Source of the DNA: Tupaia tana
Lineage: Eukaryota; Chordata; Mammalia; Scandentia; Tupaiidae
DNA length: 64,000 nt
Assembly: GCA_026018925.1 (NCBI GenBank)
Contig: JAKSZU010000012.1
Span: forward strand, 25,781,814 to 25,845,813
Reading direction: 5' to 3'
Below the pieces are notes generated by a model, which worked only from the letters and a program-made list of their open reading frames with translations, searched no databases and had not been told where the DNA came from. Numbering within the stretch: the stretch's first letter is position 1; each line of letters begins with the position of its first letter. The position numbers and the translations under genes are program-made. This document shows positions 45,230-55,917 of the stretch, one piece after another.

Positions 45230-45494
45230 TTAAAATGGCTTTATCCCCTGTGGACTATGGGGGAAGGAAAGGACAGAGTAGAATTTAGGGGCTAAAAATA
45301 GCTTCTGGAGCCTCTGAGAGGCTGGGCCAGATGGCAGAGCAGTTATAAATAGCAGTTACAGCGCGGCCTCCATGAGCTGCTAGGTCTGGTTTGGGACCAG
45401 GAAAACTATGAGGAGATGAATGAAGAGGCATGTAGGGACTCACTCAGGTGCCCAATACAATCAGGGAGAAGTGGTGACTAGAATCTGGCCACAA
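45230..45494 (+). promoter_or_regulatory. Candidate promoter and 5' non-coding exon of OR gene 4
   Basis: Paralogue of the block upstream of gene 3. It has ATCCCCTGTGGA at 45243-45254 (Olf/EBF-like), a better TATA box TTATAAATAGC at 45343-45353, the same GCGCGGCCTCC and CAT-rich exon body, and the same 5' splice site CACAA|GTAAGT with GT at 45495. The gene 4 ATG is 1.57 kb downstream, with AG dinucleotides at 47030-47031 and 47041-47042 that could serve as acceptor. Confidence 0.55.
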
Positions 45495-46685
45495 GTAAGT
45501 TTGTATGTTCTGACCAACATGACAAGTAGGTTTTTATCTGGATTTGTATCTGAAGCTCTACTGGTTTTCTAATTCAATTCCTACCTTTGACTTTGATTCT
45601 TTTGGCTCCCTTTGTAAATGATACCTAGTTCTAGTCTGTAAATGTAGCTTTGTTAAATATTGATGTTCCTCTTATCACATTTGATGATACCTGGACACTT
45701 TGGCGCTCCTTACTGAACAGTGACATTAATTCAAAGAAAGTAAATAAGTTCCTGGATTTCAGGGAAGTAAGGAGAAAGAGTGCTACCTAGTTTGAATCAA
45801 GGAGGTTGGAGGCTGGTTGCTGGAAAGTTCTGGTCTCTGATAGAGGTTTCTGTAATGACTCAAGCTGTGACCTCTGATGTGTTGATAATCTCTTTCTTTT
45901 TTTTTTAAATAGTTTTAATTAATTAATTTTTTAAACATTTAAAAATAATTATTACTATTTATATATTCAATCATTATACATCATTTAGATTGTAAAGAGA
46001 CTTTTTAAATTTAAATTTATTTATTTACATTCATTCACTATATATCATTACAGCACACAAAATGAGATTTTTCCATCCAGAATACACTATATGTCAATTC
46101 AATCAAGCACATCAACGTATTCCCATTCAGGATTCTGGAAGATGGAATTAGAGAGAAATTCTTAAAGGAATCTTGATTAGTAATGAAAAAGAAAACAAAA
46201 CCTGTCATTTTGAGCTTAACCTTAATTTTGGCACCAAATGAGAATAGGTTCCAAAAGCAACTCTAGAGTCATACCAGATCATCAGAAATGTCATGCTGCC
46301 TTTTTCCACAGAAAAACATAGAAAAAAATATGTCATGACTTTTCTGAGGGCCCGATAATGCCATGTGGCTAACACTGAGGTTAAACTCTTATATGAAGTG
46401 AGGTCAAAGGAGGAATGTTTAGTTTCCAAAGACATGAGGCTGTGCTGCCTGATACGGTAGTTAACAGGCAAGTGGTTACTTAGCTCTTGAAACGTGGCCA
46501 GTCCTAACTGCTACGTGCTGTGAGTGTAAAGTACACACTAAAGTTTGAAGATTTGGTACAAAGAAAAAAATAACAGACGTAAAACAGTTCTTTAACATTT
46601 AAAAGTATCAATTACATGTTAAAATGATAATATGTTCATATATTGAGTGAAATGACATTATTAGAATTAATCTTGCAAGTTTCAT
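45495..46685 (+). other. Probable 5' intron of OR gene 4
   Basis: Aligns with 36752-37650 apart from an L1 3' fragment at 45885-46130 (ATTCACTATATATCATTACA, AGAATACACTATATGTCAAT). No gene. Confidence 0.55.
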
Positions 46686-46689
46686 TTTC

Positions 46690-46905
46690 CTTCTTTTTTT
46701 TTCTTATTTATTTATTTATTTTTATTTCAATTTCTCTTATACATTCAATCTCATGTTACTTAGGTTACAAAGTGAATATTCTAACATGTGCACATTTCTC
46801 CAGTCCAGTTGACAATACTATAAAGTTATCTTCAATAGATAATAATCCATTTCTTTGTCCATCCCAACCAATATGGCACCAGCCTTCCCAGACTGGATAG
46901 GTTTA
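46690..46905 (-). mobile_element. L1 3' fragment at a deletion junction
   Basis: TTATACATTCAATCTCATGT, CAGTTGACAATACTATAAAG and AATAGATAATAATCCATTTC belong to the local L1 3' end. It replaces sequence equivalent to about 37670-38985 of unit A. Confidence 0.6.
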
Positions 46906-47068
46906 TAACCATAACACAGTTAGAATAGTGCAAAATATTTATTATCATTTGTCAATTTTTTTCTTTTTAATAAATTACTTTCACACGGGTATTTATATCT
47001 TAATGGATTTATTTCTGTTCTATCCATGAAGGTTTTGTGAAGTATCATATTTGATCAGGATACAACAT

Positions 47069-48010
47069 ATGGCATTGCAGAGAAATGGATCCTCTTTCCC
47101 TGTCTCTGAATTCCTCCTCATCTGCTTCCCTAACTTCCAGAGCTGGCAGCACTGGCTGTCCCTGCCCCTCAGCCTCCTCTTCCTTCTGGCCATGGGGGCC
47201 AACACCACCCTGCTGATCACCATCCGGCTGGAGACCTCTCTGCATGAGCCCATGTACTACCTGCTCAGCCTCCTCTCTGTGCTGGACATTGTGCTCTGCC
47301 TCACTGTCATCCCCAAGGTCCTGGCCATCTTCTGGTTTGACCTCAGATCCATTGGTTTCTCTTCTTGCTTCCTTCAGATGTTCATCATGAACTGTTTCCT
47401 GACCATGGAATCTTGTACGTTTATGGTCATGGCCTATGACCGCTATGTGGCCATCTGTCACCCACTGCGGTATCCCTCCATCATCACTGACAAGTTTGTA
47501 ATCAGGGCTGCCATCTTTGTTGTGACCCGGAATGGTCTTCTTACTATGCCTGTCCCTATACTTTCTTCCCGACTCCGATACTGTGCAGAAAATATTATTA
47601 AGAACTGCATCTGTACTAACATGTCTGTTTCTAAACTCTCTTGTGACAATATCACTGTCAATCAGCTCTACCAGTTTGTTATGGGTTGGACCCTACTGGG
47701 CTCTGACCTCATTCTTATTTTTCTGTCTTACTCTTTCATTCTGAAAACTGTGCTAAGGATTAAGGCTGAGGGAGCTATGGCCAAGGCTCTAAGCACTTGT
47801 GGTTCCCATTTTATTCTCATCCTCTTCTTCAGCACAGTCCTCTTGGTTCTGGTCATCACTAACCTGGCCAGGAAGAAAATTCCCCCAGATGTCCCCATCC
47901 TGCTTAATGTCCTGCACCATCTCATCCCCCCAGCTCTGAACCCCATTGTTTATGGTGTGAGGACCAAGGAGATCAAGCAGGGAATCCAGAAATTGATGAG
48001 AAGATTATAA
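47069..48010 (+). CDS. OR56A-like: Olfactory receptor, class I, OR56A-like (gene 4)
   Basis: Intact single-exon OR of 313 residues, closest to gene 3. NGS site at residues 6-8, PMYYLLSLLSVLD from residue 61, MAYDRYVAIC at 121-130, KALSTCGSH at 239-247, NPIVYG at 291-296. The open frame runs back to a TTG at 47051; the first ATG, at 47069, is taken as the start and matches gene 3 exactly in position. The candidate 5' exon and TATA box are 1.6-1.7 kb upstream. Similarity to genes 2 and 3 fades within about 50 bp after the stop, so this gene marks the 3' end of the duplicated array. Function is inferred from family only: a seven-helix odorant receptor. Confidence 0.95.
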   Translation: MALQRNGSSFPVSEFLLICFPNFQSWQHWLSLPLSLLFLLAMGANTTLLITIRLETSLHEPMYYLLSLLSVLDIVLCLTVIPKVLAIFWFDLRSIGFSSCFLQMFIMNCFLTMESCTFMVMAYDRYVAICHPLRYPSIITDKFVIRAAIFVVTRNGLLTMPVPILSSRLRYCAENIIKNCICTNMSVSKLSCDNITVNQLYQFVMGWTLLGSDLILIFLSYSFILKTVLRIKAEGAMAKALSTCGSHFILILFFSTVLLVLVITNLARKKIPPDVPILLNVLHHLIPPALNPIVYGVRTKEIKQGIQKLMRRL

Positions 48011-48169
48011 AGAAGTAAAATGGATAAGACTTGACCTTGAGCACAGAAATCAATAGTGGGCAATGATTCTCATGATTCATAGGAAATTTAAGTAGTTACT
48101 ACAAAAATAGGTTTGGATTTTGTTTTTCCCCAATGTTTCAGTTGATTATACAGATATTCATATCCTTAT

Positions 48170-48450
48170 TATTTTTTAATAACGATTATTTATCTATTAA
48201 ATTGCTATATGTCATTTGGATTGTAAAGAGTACTAACCCAGCATGAAATACATCTCAGACCAGTCCAGTTGAGAATACTGTACATATCATCATCAATAGG
48301 TAATAAACCATTTCTGTGTCCCACAAATGTCTTACCTCTATTTTCTCTCCCAAATTTCCTTCCCTATACTCTTCCCCTCTCCCACTCTCCTTCCACTTCT
48401 TGGCTTCTGCTTTTAATCGTGCTGGCTGGAACCTCAGCTTTTTGCATTCT
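48170..48450 (-). mobile_element. L1 3' fragment, antisense
   Basis: Its reverse complement matches, with changes, 61960-62215: GTCCAGTTGAGAATACTGTA against the complement of TAGTATTCTCAACTGGATTG, and the same ATAAACCATTTCTGTGTCCC region. Confidence 0.65.
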
Positions 48451-48454
48451 GGAA

Positions 48455-50230
48455 TTACCCAAGAGTTTTTCCATGCCTCATCTACATGAAAGAACTTGTC
48501 AAACTATAGTTATAGAGGCTTTGAGTGGTGCAATTTGTCAAATAAATTATAAATGTTATTCCAAGCATTTAAATGCTTCTCAGTTTCCAGGATTGTTTAA
48601 TACATACACATGTATTTGATCTCTTGGTTCTCTCTGACACAGGCTCAATCTGGTTTTGTGCCATGAATGCGTCTCTTATGTAGATATAGAAATTGACTCC
48701 AGAACTCTGATCTCATAGTAGAGTGAATGATATATACCATCCACTGATTCCTCCATTCCTGAAAGATGTTAATATTTTATCTAAGGTCACTTCTCTGGAG
48801 TATGAATTTCCTACAGTTCCTTCTTTATCTCTAATGATTTTCTAAAGCTTCACAATGACTTTTACTCAATTATGTTTGTTTTGTTTTATGTGAAAATCTG
48901 TATCTTTTTTTTCAGATATGTTTTACCAATTTCTGACTTCATAGTAATGTACCTGAATTTTTCTTCAGATTTCAGGCACCATTTACATTCTCATTCTTTC
49001 CTGCTTGTCTTACAGATATAGCTAAATTGTCTTCCTCATCCTACTTTCAAACCTGCTATGTTAATCTTCATATCCTGTCCTGGGACCAGCCTAGCTGGCT
49101 TCCAAATTAGTGTTTTTTGAAGAAGAATAAGTGCATTTTACTCTTTGCAGTTCTCATCTCGATTATTCTCTGAAAATGGTGGGAACTATCCCACTTAACA
49201 CACATTCCTGGGATTAATTTACATTGGTAACCAGGCTTTATTTTTGGATAGTAATTGAGAGCTTCATATCTTCTATTTTATAAGAATCATTCCAGAATGT
49301 CTTCTAATATTGCTGATCTATGATGGCTATTCTGAGAAGAATTATAAACCAATTTATCATTCTAGTAGTGTTGTCTTTTATCGAATGATAGCTTTGATCT
49401 CTCACTTTTCTGTCTCATAGCTCAAAGCCTGATCTTCACCAAATACAAAACTTCTCAAACACTCTTACATTCATCCTCTGTTCCAGTCAACTCCCAACAC
49501 ATTTTTTATAGATGCCCTTCCCCCACATCTTTTCTTAACATTTTTGTTCAGTTATCTTCTTCCACTTAGAAAACCTAATACCAGTGCTTCGTTGGACAAG
49601 CTATGCCCATCCCACAAGTCTCAGTTTAAACCCTACCTGTCCATAAAACTGTCCTTTTTTCCATTTCAGTAGAATTAATCAGACTATGGTGAGTCATGTG
49701 TAGATCTCCTTCTGATACTAGATTATAAACTTGTGTCCAGTCAATATTTCTATTGATCTTTCAATTTTATATACTTTAGAGAAGCTCATACAATACAAAT
49801 TTTAGTTATCTTTGCTCTATGGAAGTGAATCATACGTGCACATCGTCCTTCTTACCTTCTCTGAAAACTTCTTAGAGAGAAAAAAAAGTCAAGTTGTTAA
49901 TATAATGTATTCTTCAAAGTATCTTATGAGCCTGACATAATTCACAGATCAGTGCAATCTATCGGAGACCAAGACTGTTTATCTTCGAATAAGACTCATT
50001 TATTTAAATCGCAGTTATAAGTTTTATAGTAATTTGGCTGCCAATGAAATGTATTCCAATTTTCTCATTTAATAATGATGGCATTTGCCCTCTTATCTGA
50101 TTTTTTCTGACTGGTGGATATCCTGGATAATGCAATTTATGGAAATTTTGCCAAATAGCATCTAAACCATGCTACAACTTATACATGGAAATTTATTTTA
50201 TTATTTTCCTATGCATCCTGCTTTTTCTAT
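48455..50230. other. No gene recognised; possible old LINE trace
   Basis: 49430-49720 has the CT-rich look of an old L2 or similar repeat but is too eroded to assign. No coding content. Confidence 0.4.
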
Positions 50231-50234
50231 TTTT

Positions 50235-50480
50235 TGTTTTTATTTTTTGGAGAGGTTTTTGCTATAGGATGCGTGCGCTCTCCAGAAAGACAGAGAGAGA
50301 CAGAAAGACAGAAAGTGAGAAATCACACCCCGAGGGGATGGCCACACCACAATGCCTTCTCTTCCATTCTCCTCTCGGGATCTTAGGCATGCACACACGC
50401 ACACCTGAGTCTGGGATTTGCACTACGGTCAACTACATGGGAATCCAGCGACACAGCCATTGTGCCAACTGCTGGTCCCC
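50235..50480 (-). mobile_element. Long-type tRNA SINE
   Basis: GGAGAGGTTTTTGCTATAGG to TGCCAACTGCTGGTCCCC; flanked by CTGCTTTTTCTA and CTGTTTTTTCTA. Confidence 0.92.
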
Positions 50481-50707
50481 CTGTTTTTTCTAATGTCTTC
50501 AAAAGAGGATGCTTTTCATTATTTTATATGACATACACTTCAGAAGACTAGTGGCCCTGCCTATGTGTCATTCTCAGTCCTCAGTACAATTTTTTGATTA
50601 TTGTCTATCCTCTTAATAAAGTTTTTTCTTGTTTGAAGTTCATGGTATTCTGCTTGGGACCCTCAGTTGTTACTTGTTTTAAATTGTCTGTTAAAATCTT
50701 AGTCCTG

Positions 50708-50952
50708 GGAGACCAGCAGCATAATGGCTATGTTGCTGGACTCCCATGAAGTCGACCACAGTTGGACTCCCAGAACAGGCGGCTTAAACTCACACTGGGC
50801 GCGTGTGCGTGCCCAAGATCCTGAGAGGAGAATGAATGGAGGAGAAGGGATTGCGGCGTGGCCATCCCCCCGGGGGGTGATTTCTCGCTTTCTGTCTCTC
50901 TGTCTCTCTCTGTCTGTCTGGCGAGCCCATGCGCCCTATAGCAAAAAACTCC

Positions 50953-50977
<25 letters not shown>
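50708..50977 (+). mobile_element. Young long-type tRNA SINE, plus strand, 14-bp target duplication
   Basis: GGAGACCAGCAGCATAATGG, GGACTCCCATGAAGTCGACC, GCGCGTGTGCGTGCCCAAG, CTCTCTGTCTGTCTGGCGAG, TATAGCAAAAAACTCC and poly-A. AAATCTTAGTCCTG flanks at 50694-50707 and 50978-50991. This copy gives the sense orientation of the family. Confidence 0.95.
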
Positions 50978-50985
<8 letters not shown>

Positions 50986-50991
50986 GTCCTG

Positions 50992-51230
50992 TCTCCTCAT
51001 TTCAGATGTTGGCAGTTGGCTCACAGTCTGGTTGGAATGAGTTCAGACTCTAAATGGACTCAGCTCTGTTCTTTACAGTGAAAAGCTGCAGGCTGTTCAT
51101 GAGCAGAAAATTTTAAAAAATGAGATCTCAAATCAGCCATTGAGAGAAGTAGTTCATAGATTTGCTATAAATGTCTTTATAATTTGTCATGTTACTATTG
51201 CTACACCTCTCTCTTTAAAATTTGAAGGTT
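50992..51230. other. No gene or clear repeat recognised
   Basis: Short spacer between two SINEs. Confidence 0.4.
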
Positions 51231-51253
51231 TCAAATTTTTTATAATTTCTTTC

Positions 51254-51561
51254 TTTCTTTTTTCTTTTTTTTGGAGAGGGTATTTTATTTTATTTTATTT
51301 TTATTTATTTATTTTTTTTGCTATAGGGCACATACACTCACCAGAAAGACAGAGAGAGAGAGACAGAGAGACAGAAAGTGAGAAATCACCTCCCAGGGGG
51401 ATGACCACGCTGCAATCCGTTCTCTTCCATTCTCCTCTTGGAATCTTGGGCACGCAACCACATACGCCCTGCGTGAGTTTAAGCCACTGAGTCTGGGACT
51501 CAAACCGCGGTCAACTACATGGGAGTCCAGCAACATAGCCATTACACTAACTGCTGGTCCC
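51254..51561 (-). mobile_element. Long-type tRNA SINE with 20-bp target duplication
   Basis: TTTTGCTATAGGGCACATAC to TTACACTAACTGCTGGTCCC; AAATTTTTTATAATTTCTTT (from 51233) recurs as AAATTCTTTATAATTTCTTT (from 51562). Confidence 0.93.
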
Positions 51562-51990
51562 AAATTCTTTATAATTTCTTTTGAAACACAGAAAAATACT
51601 TGGTAGAGCATCCACATTGGCTATCACCTTTCTGATTTATGGATAGTTCATTTTATATCTATAGGGATTTTTAAAACATGATTAAGTCAAGAGTCTTTTT
51701 GGAATTTCTGCCAAAGAATCTTTCCTAAATAGATATCCAAGATTCACTTAAAAATACCCAATGGCAAGAAAATACCTTTTTGCACTCGGGAGAGAAGACT
51801 TGTTTCTGTTTGGTACATGAGACTGAGAATTCTCTGCTCACTCACCCCCAACACAGGTATTGACTTTTGAGAACTCAAAGATAGTGAGATCAGAAAGCCA
51901 TGAGACCCAAAAGAGACATTCCAAAACATATAAAGTACAGCTCAATTTGCATTTAGAAGAGAAAAATGAATGCAGAGCTTGTCAGAAGAT
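51562..51990. other. No gene or clear repeat recognised
   Basis: Unique-looking sequence. Confidence 0.4.
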
Positions 51991-51994
51991 TATT

Positions 51995-52245
51995 ATTTAA
52001 TTTTTAAAAAACTGTCTGAAGGTGTATGTGCTTGCCAGACAGACATGGAGACACAGAGACAGGGAAAGAGAAAGAATGTCTCAAAGGGGGTATGGTCATG
52101 TTGCAATACATTTTCTGTTATTTCTCCATTTTGTTGGGATTTGGGGCATACATGTCCCAGAGTGGTTTTTAAGCCACTGGGGCTGGAATTTGAACTGTGG
52201 TTGGCCATATGGGATCTGGCTCCCTTAACTACTAGGTTATGGGGG
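51995..52245 (-). mobile_element. tRNA-derived SINE, old
   Basis: AACTGTCTGAAGGTGTATGT, GGGTATGGTCATGTTGCAAT, CATATGGGATCTGGCTCCC, CTTAACTACTAGGTTATGG. Confidence 0.8.
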
Positions 52246-52267
52246 GAAACCTTTAAATTTTAATATT

Positions 52268-52480
52268 TTTTCCCTTTTTTTTTTGGAGAGGTTTTTGCCC
52301 AGACCAACCTCAAGCTTGTGGTTCTCCTTTCTCAGCTTTCATGAACTGTTGGCATTCTAGGTGCACACCACCCTTTATCTTGGACCAGGAATTGAACCTA
52401 GGGCCCTCCATATGGTCCCAGCTGGCAGAGCACTGGCATTTTAGTAGTGCACACCACCATGGCTGGGCTTACTACGCAGT
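52268..52480 (-). mobile_element. Chimeric SINE: long-type tail joined to 7SL/tRNA-like body
   Basis: Starts with poly-T and GGAGAGGTTTTTGC, the 3' tail of the long tRNA SINE. The body on the minus strand reads GTTGGTCTGGGC / GAGGTTGGTC, GAGAAAGGAGAACCACAAGC, GGTGGTGTGCACC and a B-box-like AGGTTCAATTCC. Confidence 0.65.
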
Positions 52481-52484
52481 TTTT

Positions 52485-53635
52485 ACCTAGGGATATATGT
52501 ATCAGGGTTTCTTTTTTCCCTAGTCCGTATCATGAGGGTTCAAAAATGTATAAGACCTAGCTATTCATTTTCCCTCATGAGTTTTGATATGACCAAGGGA
52601 GATGTCAGTTAAATTAAGGTTTATAGCTCTTGGCAGAAAAATAAAACTGTGAGAACTAGATAGCTTTCTCACTCTAAGCCTGTATCAGAGAAGAGTTTGT
52701 ATGACTTGGAACAGGGACAGGGAAAGGCTGGTGCTTACATGATGGTAACAGTGGTCAATCTGATGTCTAAAGCTGAGTAAAGTTGTATCTGGAGCTGAGC
52801 TATTTGAGGCAGGATCAGGATTGAGATTAGTTTGATGTCAGAGCTCACACACAGACATTTGAGAAAAGGGAGAAGTATTTTACTCCTTAATGAGAGAATT
52901 TAGCATGATTTAGGATTGTGCTTCTCCTTTGACAGTTTTGGTGGCAATTGGATTGTATGCAGAAATATTCATCCGTGAGGTACCCTTGACCCACGTGATG
53001 TGGGACCATGTGGCAGAATTAGTGACTCAGTCCACTGAATGATCAAGGAGTCACTCTGAGAGAACAAAAGCTTCAATTGATACTCATTTGCACTCTTCAT
53101 TCCACTCAATGTTGTTTAATGGCCAACTGGCCTGTTCCACCTCTGCCTCAGAAGGCTACTCCCTGATCCTGCATCTTGTACCAAGAAAGAGCTGAGAGTT
53201 TTGGAACACAATTACCAAATGAAGAAAGAGAAGGATATGACACAGGAGAAATGAGTTCAGATTCTGCCTCAGTGACAGTTCAGGGTTTCCCTATTGTTCT
53301 ATAAGGATTCTCTGAGGATTTACAGAAGCCCATATGATTAGAGGTGGGCAGGGGTTGAGATACCTATGACTAATAGAAGTTCTATTAGTTTTTTTTTTAT
53401 GTATTAAATTGTCCATATTTTTTACTCTTCTTTGGCACATCATCATATAGCCTCTTCCCCTTATTTACTAATGGACACAATCCTGTGTCCATTAAAGTCT
53501 TTCATAAATCCCCCCACTCACCACCCCTGCCCTCAAGCACCTTCTGGTCCTCTGTGCAAAGATATTTCTAAAACTTAGTAAAAATCTAGTGATAAAATAG
53601 ATCATCATAAAGTACTCATCTTAAAAACTATCTTT
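52485..53635. other. No gene or clear repeat recognised
   Basis: Unique-looking sequence. An 11-bp perfect inverted repeat lies at 53469-53494. Confidence 0.45.
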
Positions 53636-53636
53636 T

Positions 53637-53875
53637 GGGACCAGCAGGTGGTGTGGAGGTTAAGGTGCTGGACCCTCATATATGTGACTGCAGTTCAAGT
53701 CCCCAACCAAGTGGCTTAAAACTCACTTCAGGTGTGTGCCCAAAATTCCAAAAGGGGAGTGGAAGAGAAAGTATTGTGGCATGGTCATCGCTCCTTGAGG
53801 GGGGGGGGGATAATTTCTGTCTCTTTGGCAAATGCACATGCCCTATAAAAAAATATTCTCTCTCAAAAAAAACTT
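53637..53875 (+). mobile_element. tRNA-derived SINE, plus strand
   Basis: GGGACCAGCAGGTGGTGTGG, AGTTCAAGTCCCCAACCAAG, GTATTGTGGCATGGTCATCG, a G run, ATGCCCTATAAAAAAATATT and an A-rich tail. Confidence 0.9.
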
Positions 53876-53931
53876 ATGAAGAATGCAGCTAAAATGTAAG
53901 ATAGTTTTGTAAGTCTAATGACACTTGTCTT

Positions 53932-54147
53932 TTTTTTTTTTTTTTTTACTGAAAAGCGAGGATCGGTTGGGCACAGCTTCTCTGATGGAGAAGTTGCGAC
54001 CAGAAATAGCCTCAGGTTTATTCTTTTTAAAATTTTTTTTATTATTGTCATAATCTTGTTTATATTACATTGAATCACATATAACTTTACAGTGTATTAC
54101 ATTTCTTTTTCCAGAAGGAATACCATTCATGGATTTTAATGTCTTTG
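53932..54147 (-). mobile_element. 5'-truncated L1 insertion with probable 3' transduction
   Basis: TAATGACACTTGTCTT flanks the insert at 53916-53931 and 54148-54163. On the minus strand it starts with a local L1 3' end (AATACACTGTAAAGTTATAT, as at 62371), passes an A-rich L1 tail, then has about 80 bp of non-L1 sequence starting AATAAACCTGAGGC, and ends in a second poly-A. Confidence 0.8.
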
Positions 54148-54169
54148 TAATGACACTTGTCTTCATAGG

Positions 54170-55190
54170 GGATCTCTTAGATATGTTCTGCATGTTTCTG
54201 AGTGACATTTCTTCCATAGCAAAGAATAATTTCTCTTCATGTAACTCTCCATCACCTCAAGGGTGAATATAAGCTGATTGTTACTCTTGCACTTCATCTA
54301 AGATTAAATGCAGAAATTCCCCTCTGCATTAGAAATGTTGGTATATCTATAGGGATGTAGAACCCATGGGATCAGGATTCTCAAACTAACTCTTTCTCTT
54401 TCCAGTCATAGGAGAATAGGTATTGCATTGATAGGATTTTCATAAAGTGCTCCCGGGGCCAAAGCCTCAAGCATAGAGTCAGTGAGAAATCAAGGAGGCA
54501 CACATTGCCTGAGAGTCACCAGATGATCAGAGGTGCTGACTGGATCAGGCTTTCTCTATGAAGATTACTGGGAACAGTGCACTGGAGAGTCAAGCTTAGG
54601 TGACACTTGGAGTTTCTTCATCTATCTTATGCGTTGTTTATTTCAGAGAATGCTGTTACACTCTGTAGATCTTAGTATGTGAAGACCTTGAAGATCACTA
54701 TTGTGATCGCTTTTGGACCTGAGCACATTAGAGTGTAGGTCAACTGAGCTTATGGGAGGTCTGCTTTGGTCTATCTATGGCAGTGAAGCTGATTGCAGGG
54801 GGGGGTTCCTTTGATTGTTATAAGCATATTTTAGGAGTCTAAATCTGTGCTGATAGAAAAAATGAAGAATACTTTGTCTTTGAATTTAATGAACTTTGAT
54901 CCTTCTAAATGAGGCAGTTAAGAACTGTAGATCCAGGCATAGAGAGAAAGTCATGAAAAATGAGTCCCAAATTCTCAGGGAGTCTGGAGGGGCTGGGAGA
55001 GAATTATAGCTTTCAAATTGGGAGGCAAGAGATTGGCCTGAATTGTGTTGAAATAAATGAACATAATGGGATTCACAGTCACTTTAATATCTGAAGTTGA
55101 CCAGATACATAGCTGGGCCTGGCTGAACTGAGGCAGCCGCCTTGGGTAAGGGGTAGTTTGATCACTGGTTAGATTAGTTGTCATGATTGG
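54170..55190. other. No gene or clear repeat recognised
   Basis: Unique-looking sequence upstream of OR gene 5; a G run at 54799-54805. Confidence 0.45.
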
Positions 55191-55194
55191 GTAT

Positions 55195-55375
55195 GACTCT
55201 GCCATTCTCACAGAGTTGTCCCTGGAAAACTAGCACCTGTATTACCTGGGAATTTGTTAGAAAGACAAATTACTGCAGACCAACAGAAGTGGGTTATGCC
55301 CAGAAATCTGTCTTAATAAGCTCTCCAGGTAACTCTGAAGCACATCCACATTTGAGAATCACCAGTCTGGATAAA
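55195..55375 (+). mobile_element. MER5A-like DNA transposon remnant (hAT-Charlie)
   Basis: TTACCTGGGAATTTGTTAGA, AGAAATCTGTCTTAATAAGC, TCTCCAGGTAACTCTGAAGC and TTTGAGAATCACCAG follow the non-autonomous MER5A consensus with its roughly symmetric ends. Confidence 0.65.
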
Positions 55376-55377
55376 AA

Positions 55378-55869
55378 ATAAAAATTCCAGTGAGAAACTC
55401 ACACTATATTTGAGGAAAAAAAGTGGAACTTGTGGTATATACAGAATGGGAGAAGCAGAAGTTAGTTATAAAGGGTAAAAGAGTGGATTCTAGGAGAAGC
55501 ATACAATATTAAAATCTGAGGTGAGACAAAGCAAAGCATGTTCTCTAGATATGGCTGGATCTATTAGGCTGTTGGGAAAGTCATGACATATTTTTCCATG
55601 CAAAAATGCTTAATGATTTTCCCTACAACCCAATATGAGAGTTTGAGGGGACTATGGAATCTATCTGAAGTTGGAACAGATTCAAGCGGAGAGAGTTATT
55701 CTTTATCCATAAAGCTATGAGTGCTGAGTAAATTGTTTCTACCAGGGAGTGATGTAGTCCATCTTAAGTTTTAGACAAACTATTATGTCCATAAAGTGAT
55801 GAAGGAATTTGAGATCCTAGAACGAAGATATTTAGATCAGTTAGGGTGCTATTAATGAAATAAGTCCTG
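55378..55869. other. Unrecognised DNA upstream of OR gene 5
   Basis: Probably the 5' intron of gene 5, given the acceptor at 55892; no repeat identified. Confidence 0.4.
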
Positions 55870-55917
55870 AATTCATGTCTCTTTCTTTTCAGCAATTTTT
55901 AATCACATTTGTCAGTC
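55870..55917 (+). other. Splice acceptor and 5'UTR of OR gene 5
   Basis: GTCTCTTTCTTTTCAG ends at 55892 and is the strongest-looking 3' splice site next to any of the five ORs: an unbroken pyrimidine run followed by CAG. The resulting coding exon would start with 25 bp of 5'UTR. The upstream non-coding exon was not identified. Confidence 0.6.

Larger units (their letters stand above)
39173..47068 (+). repeat. Tandem segmental duplication, unit B
   Basis: Contains OR gene 3, its 3' flank and the promoter block for gene 4. Unit-specific features are an 86-bp A-tailed retrocopy at 40486-40571, a GT repeat at 42492-42523, SINEs at 43625-43856, 43977-44248 and 44362-44652, and L1 pieces at 45885-46130 and 46690-46905. 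The counterpart of about 37670-38985 of unit A is missing and is replaced by the second L1 piece. Confidence 0.85.
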
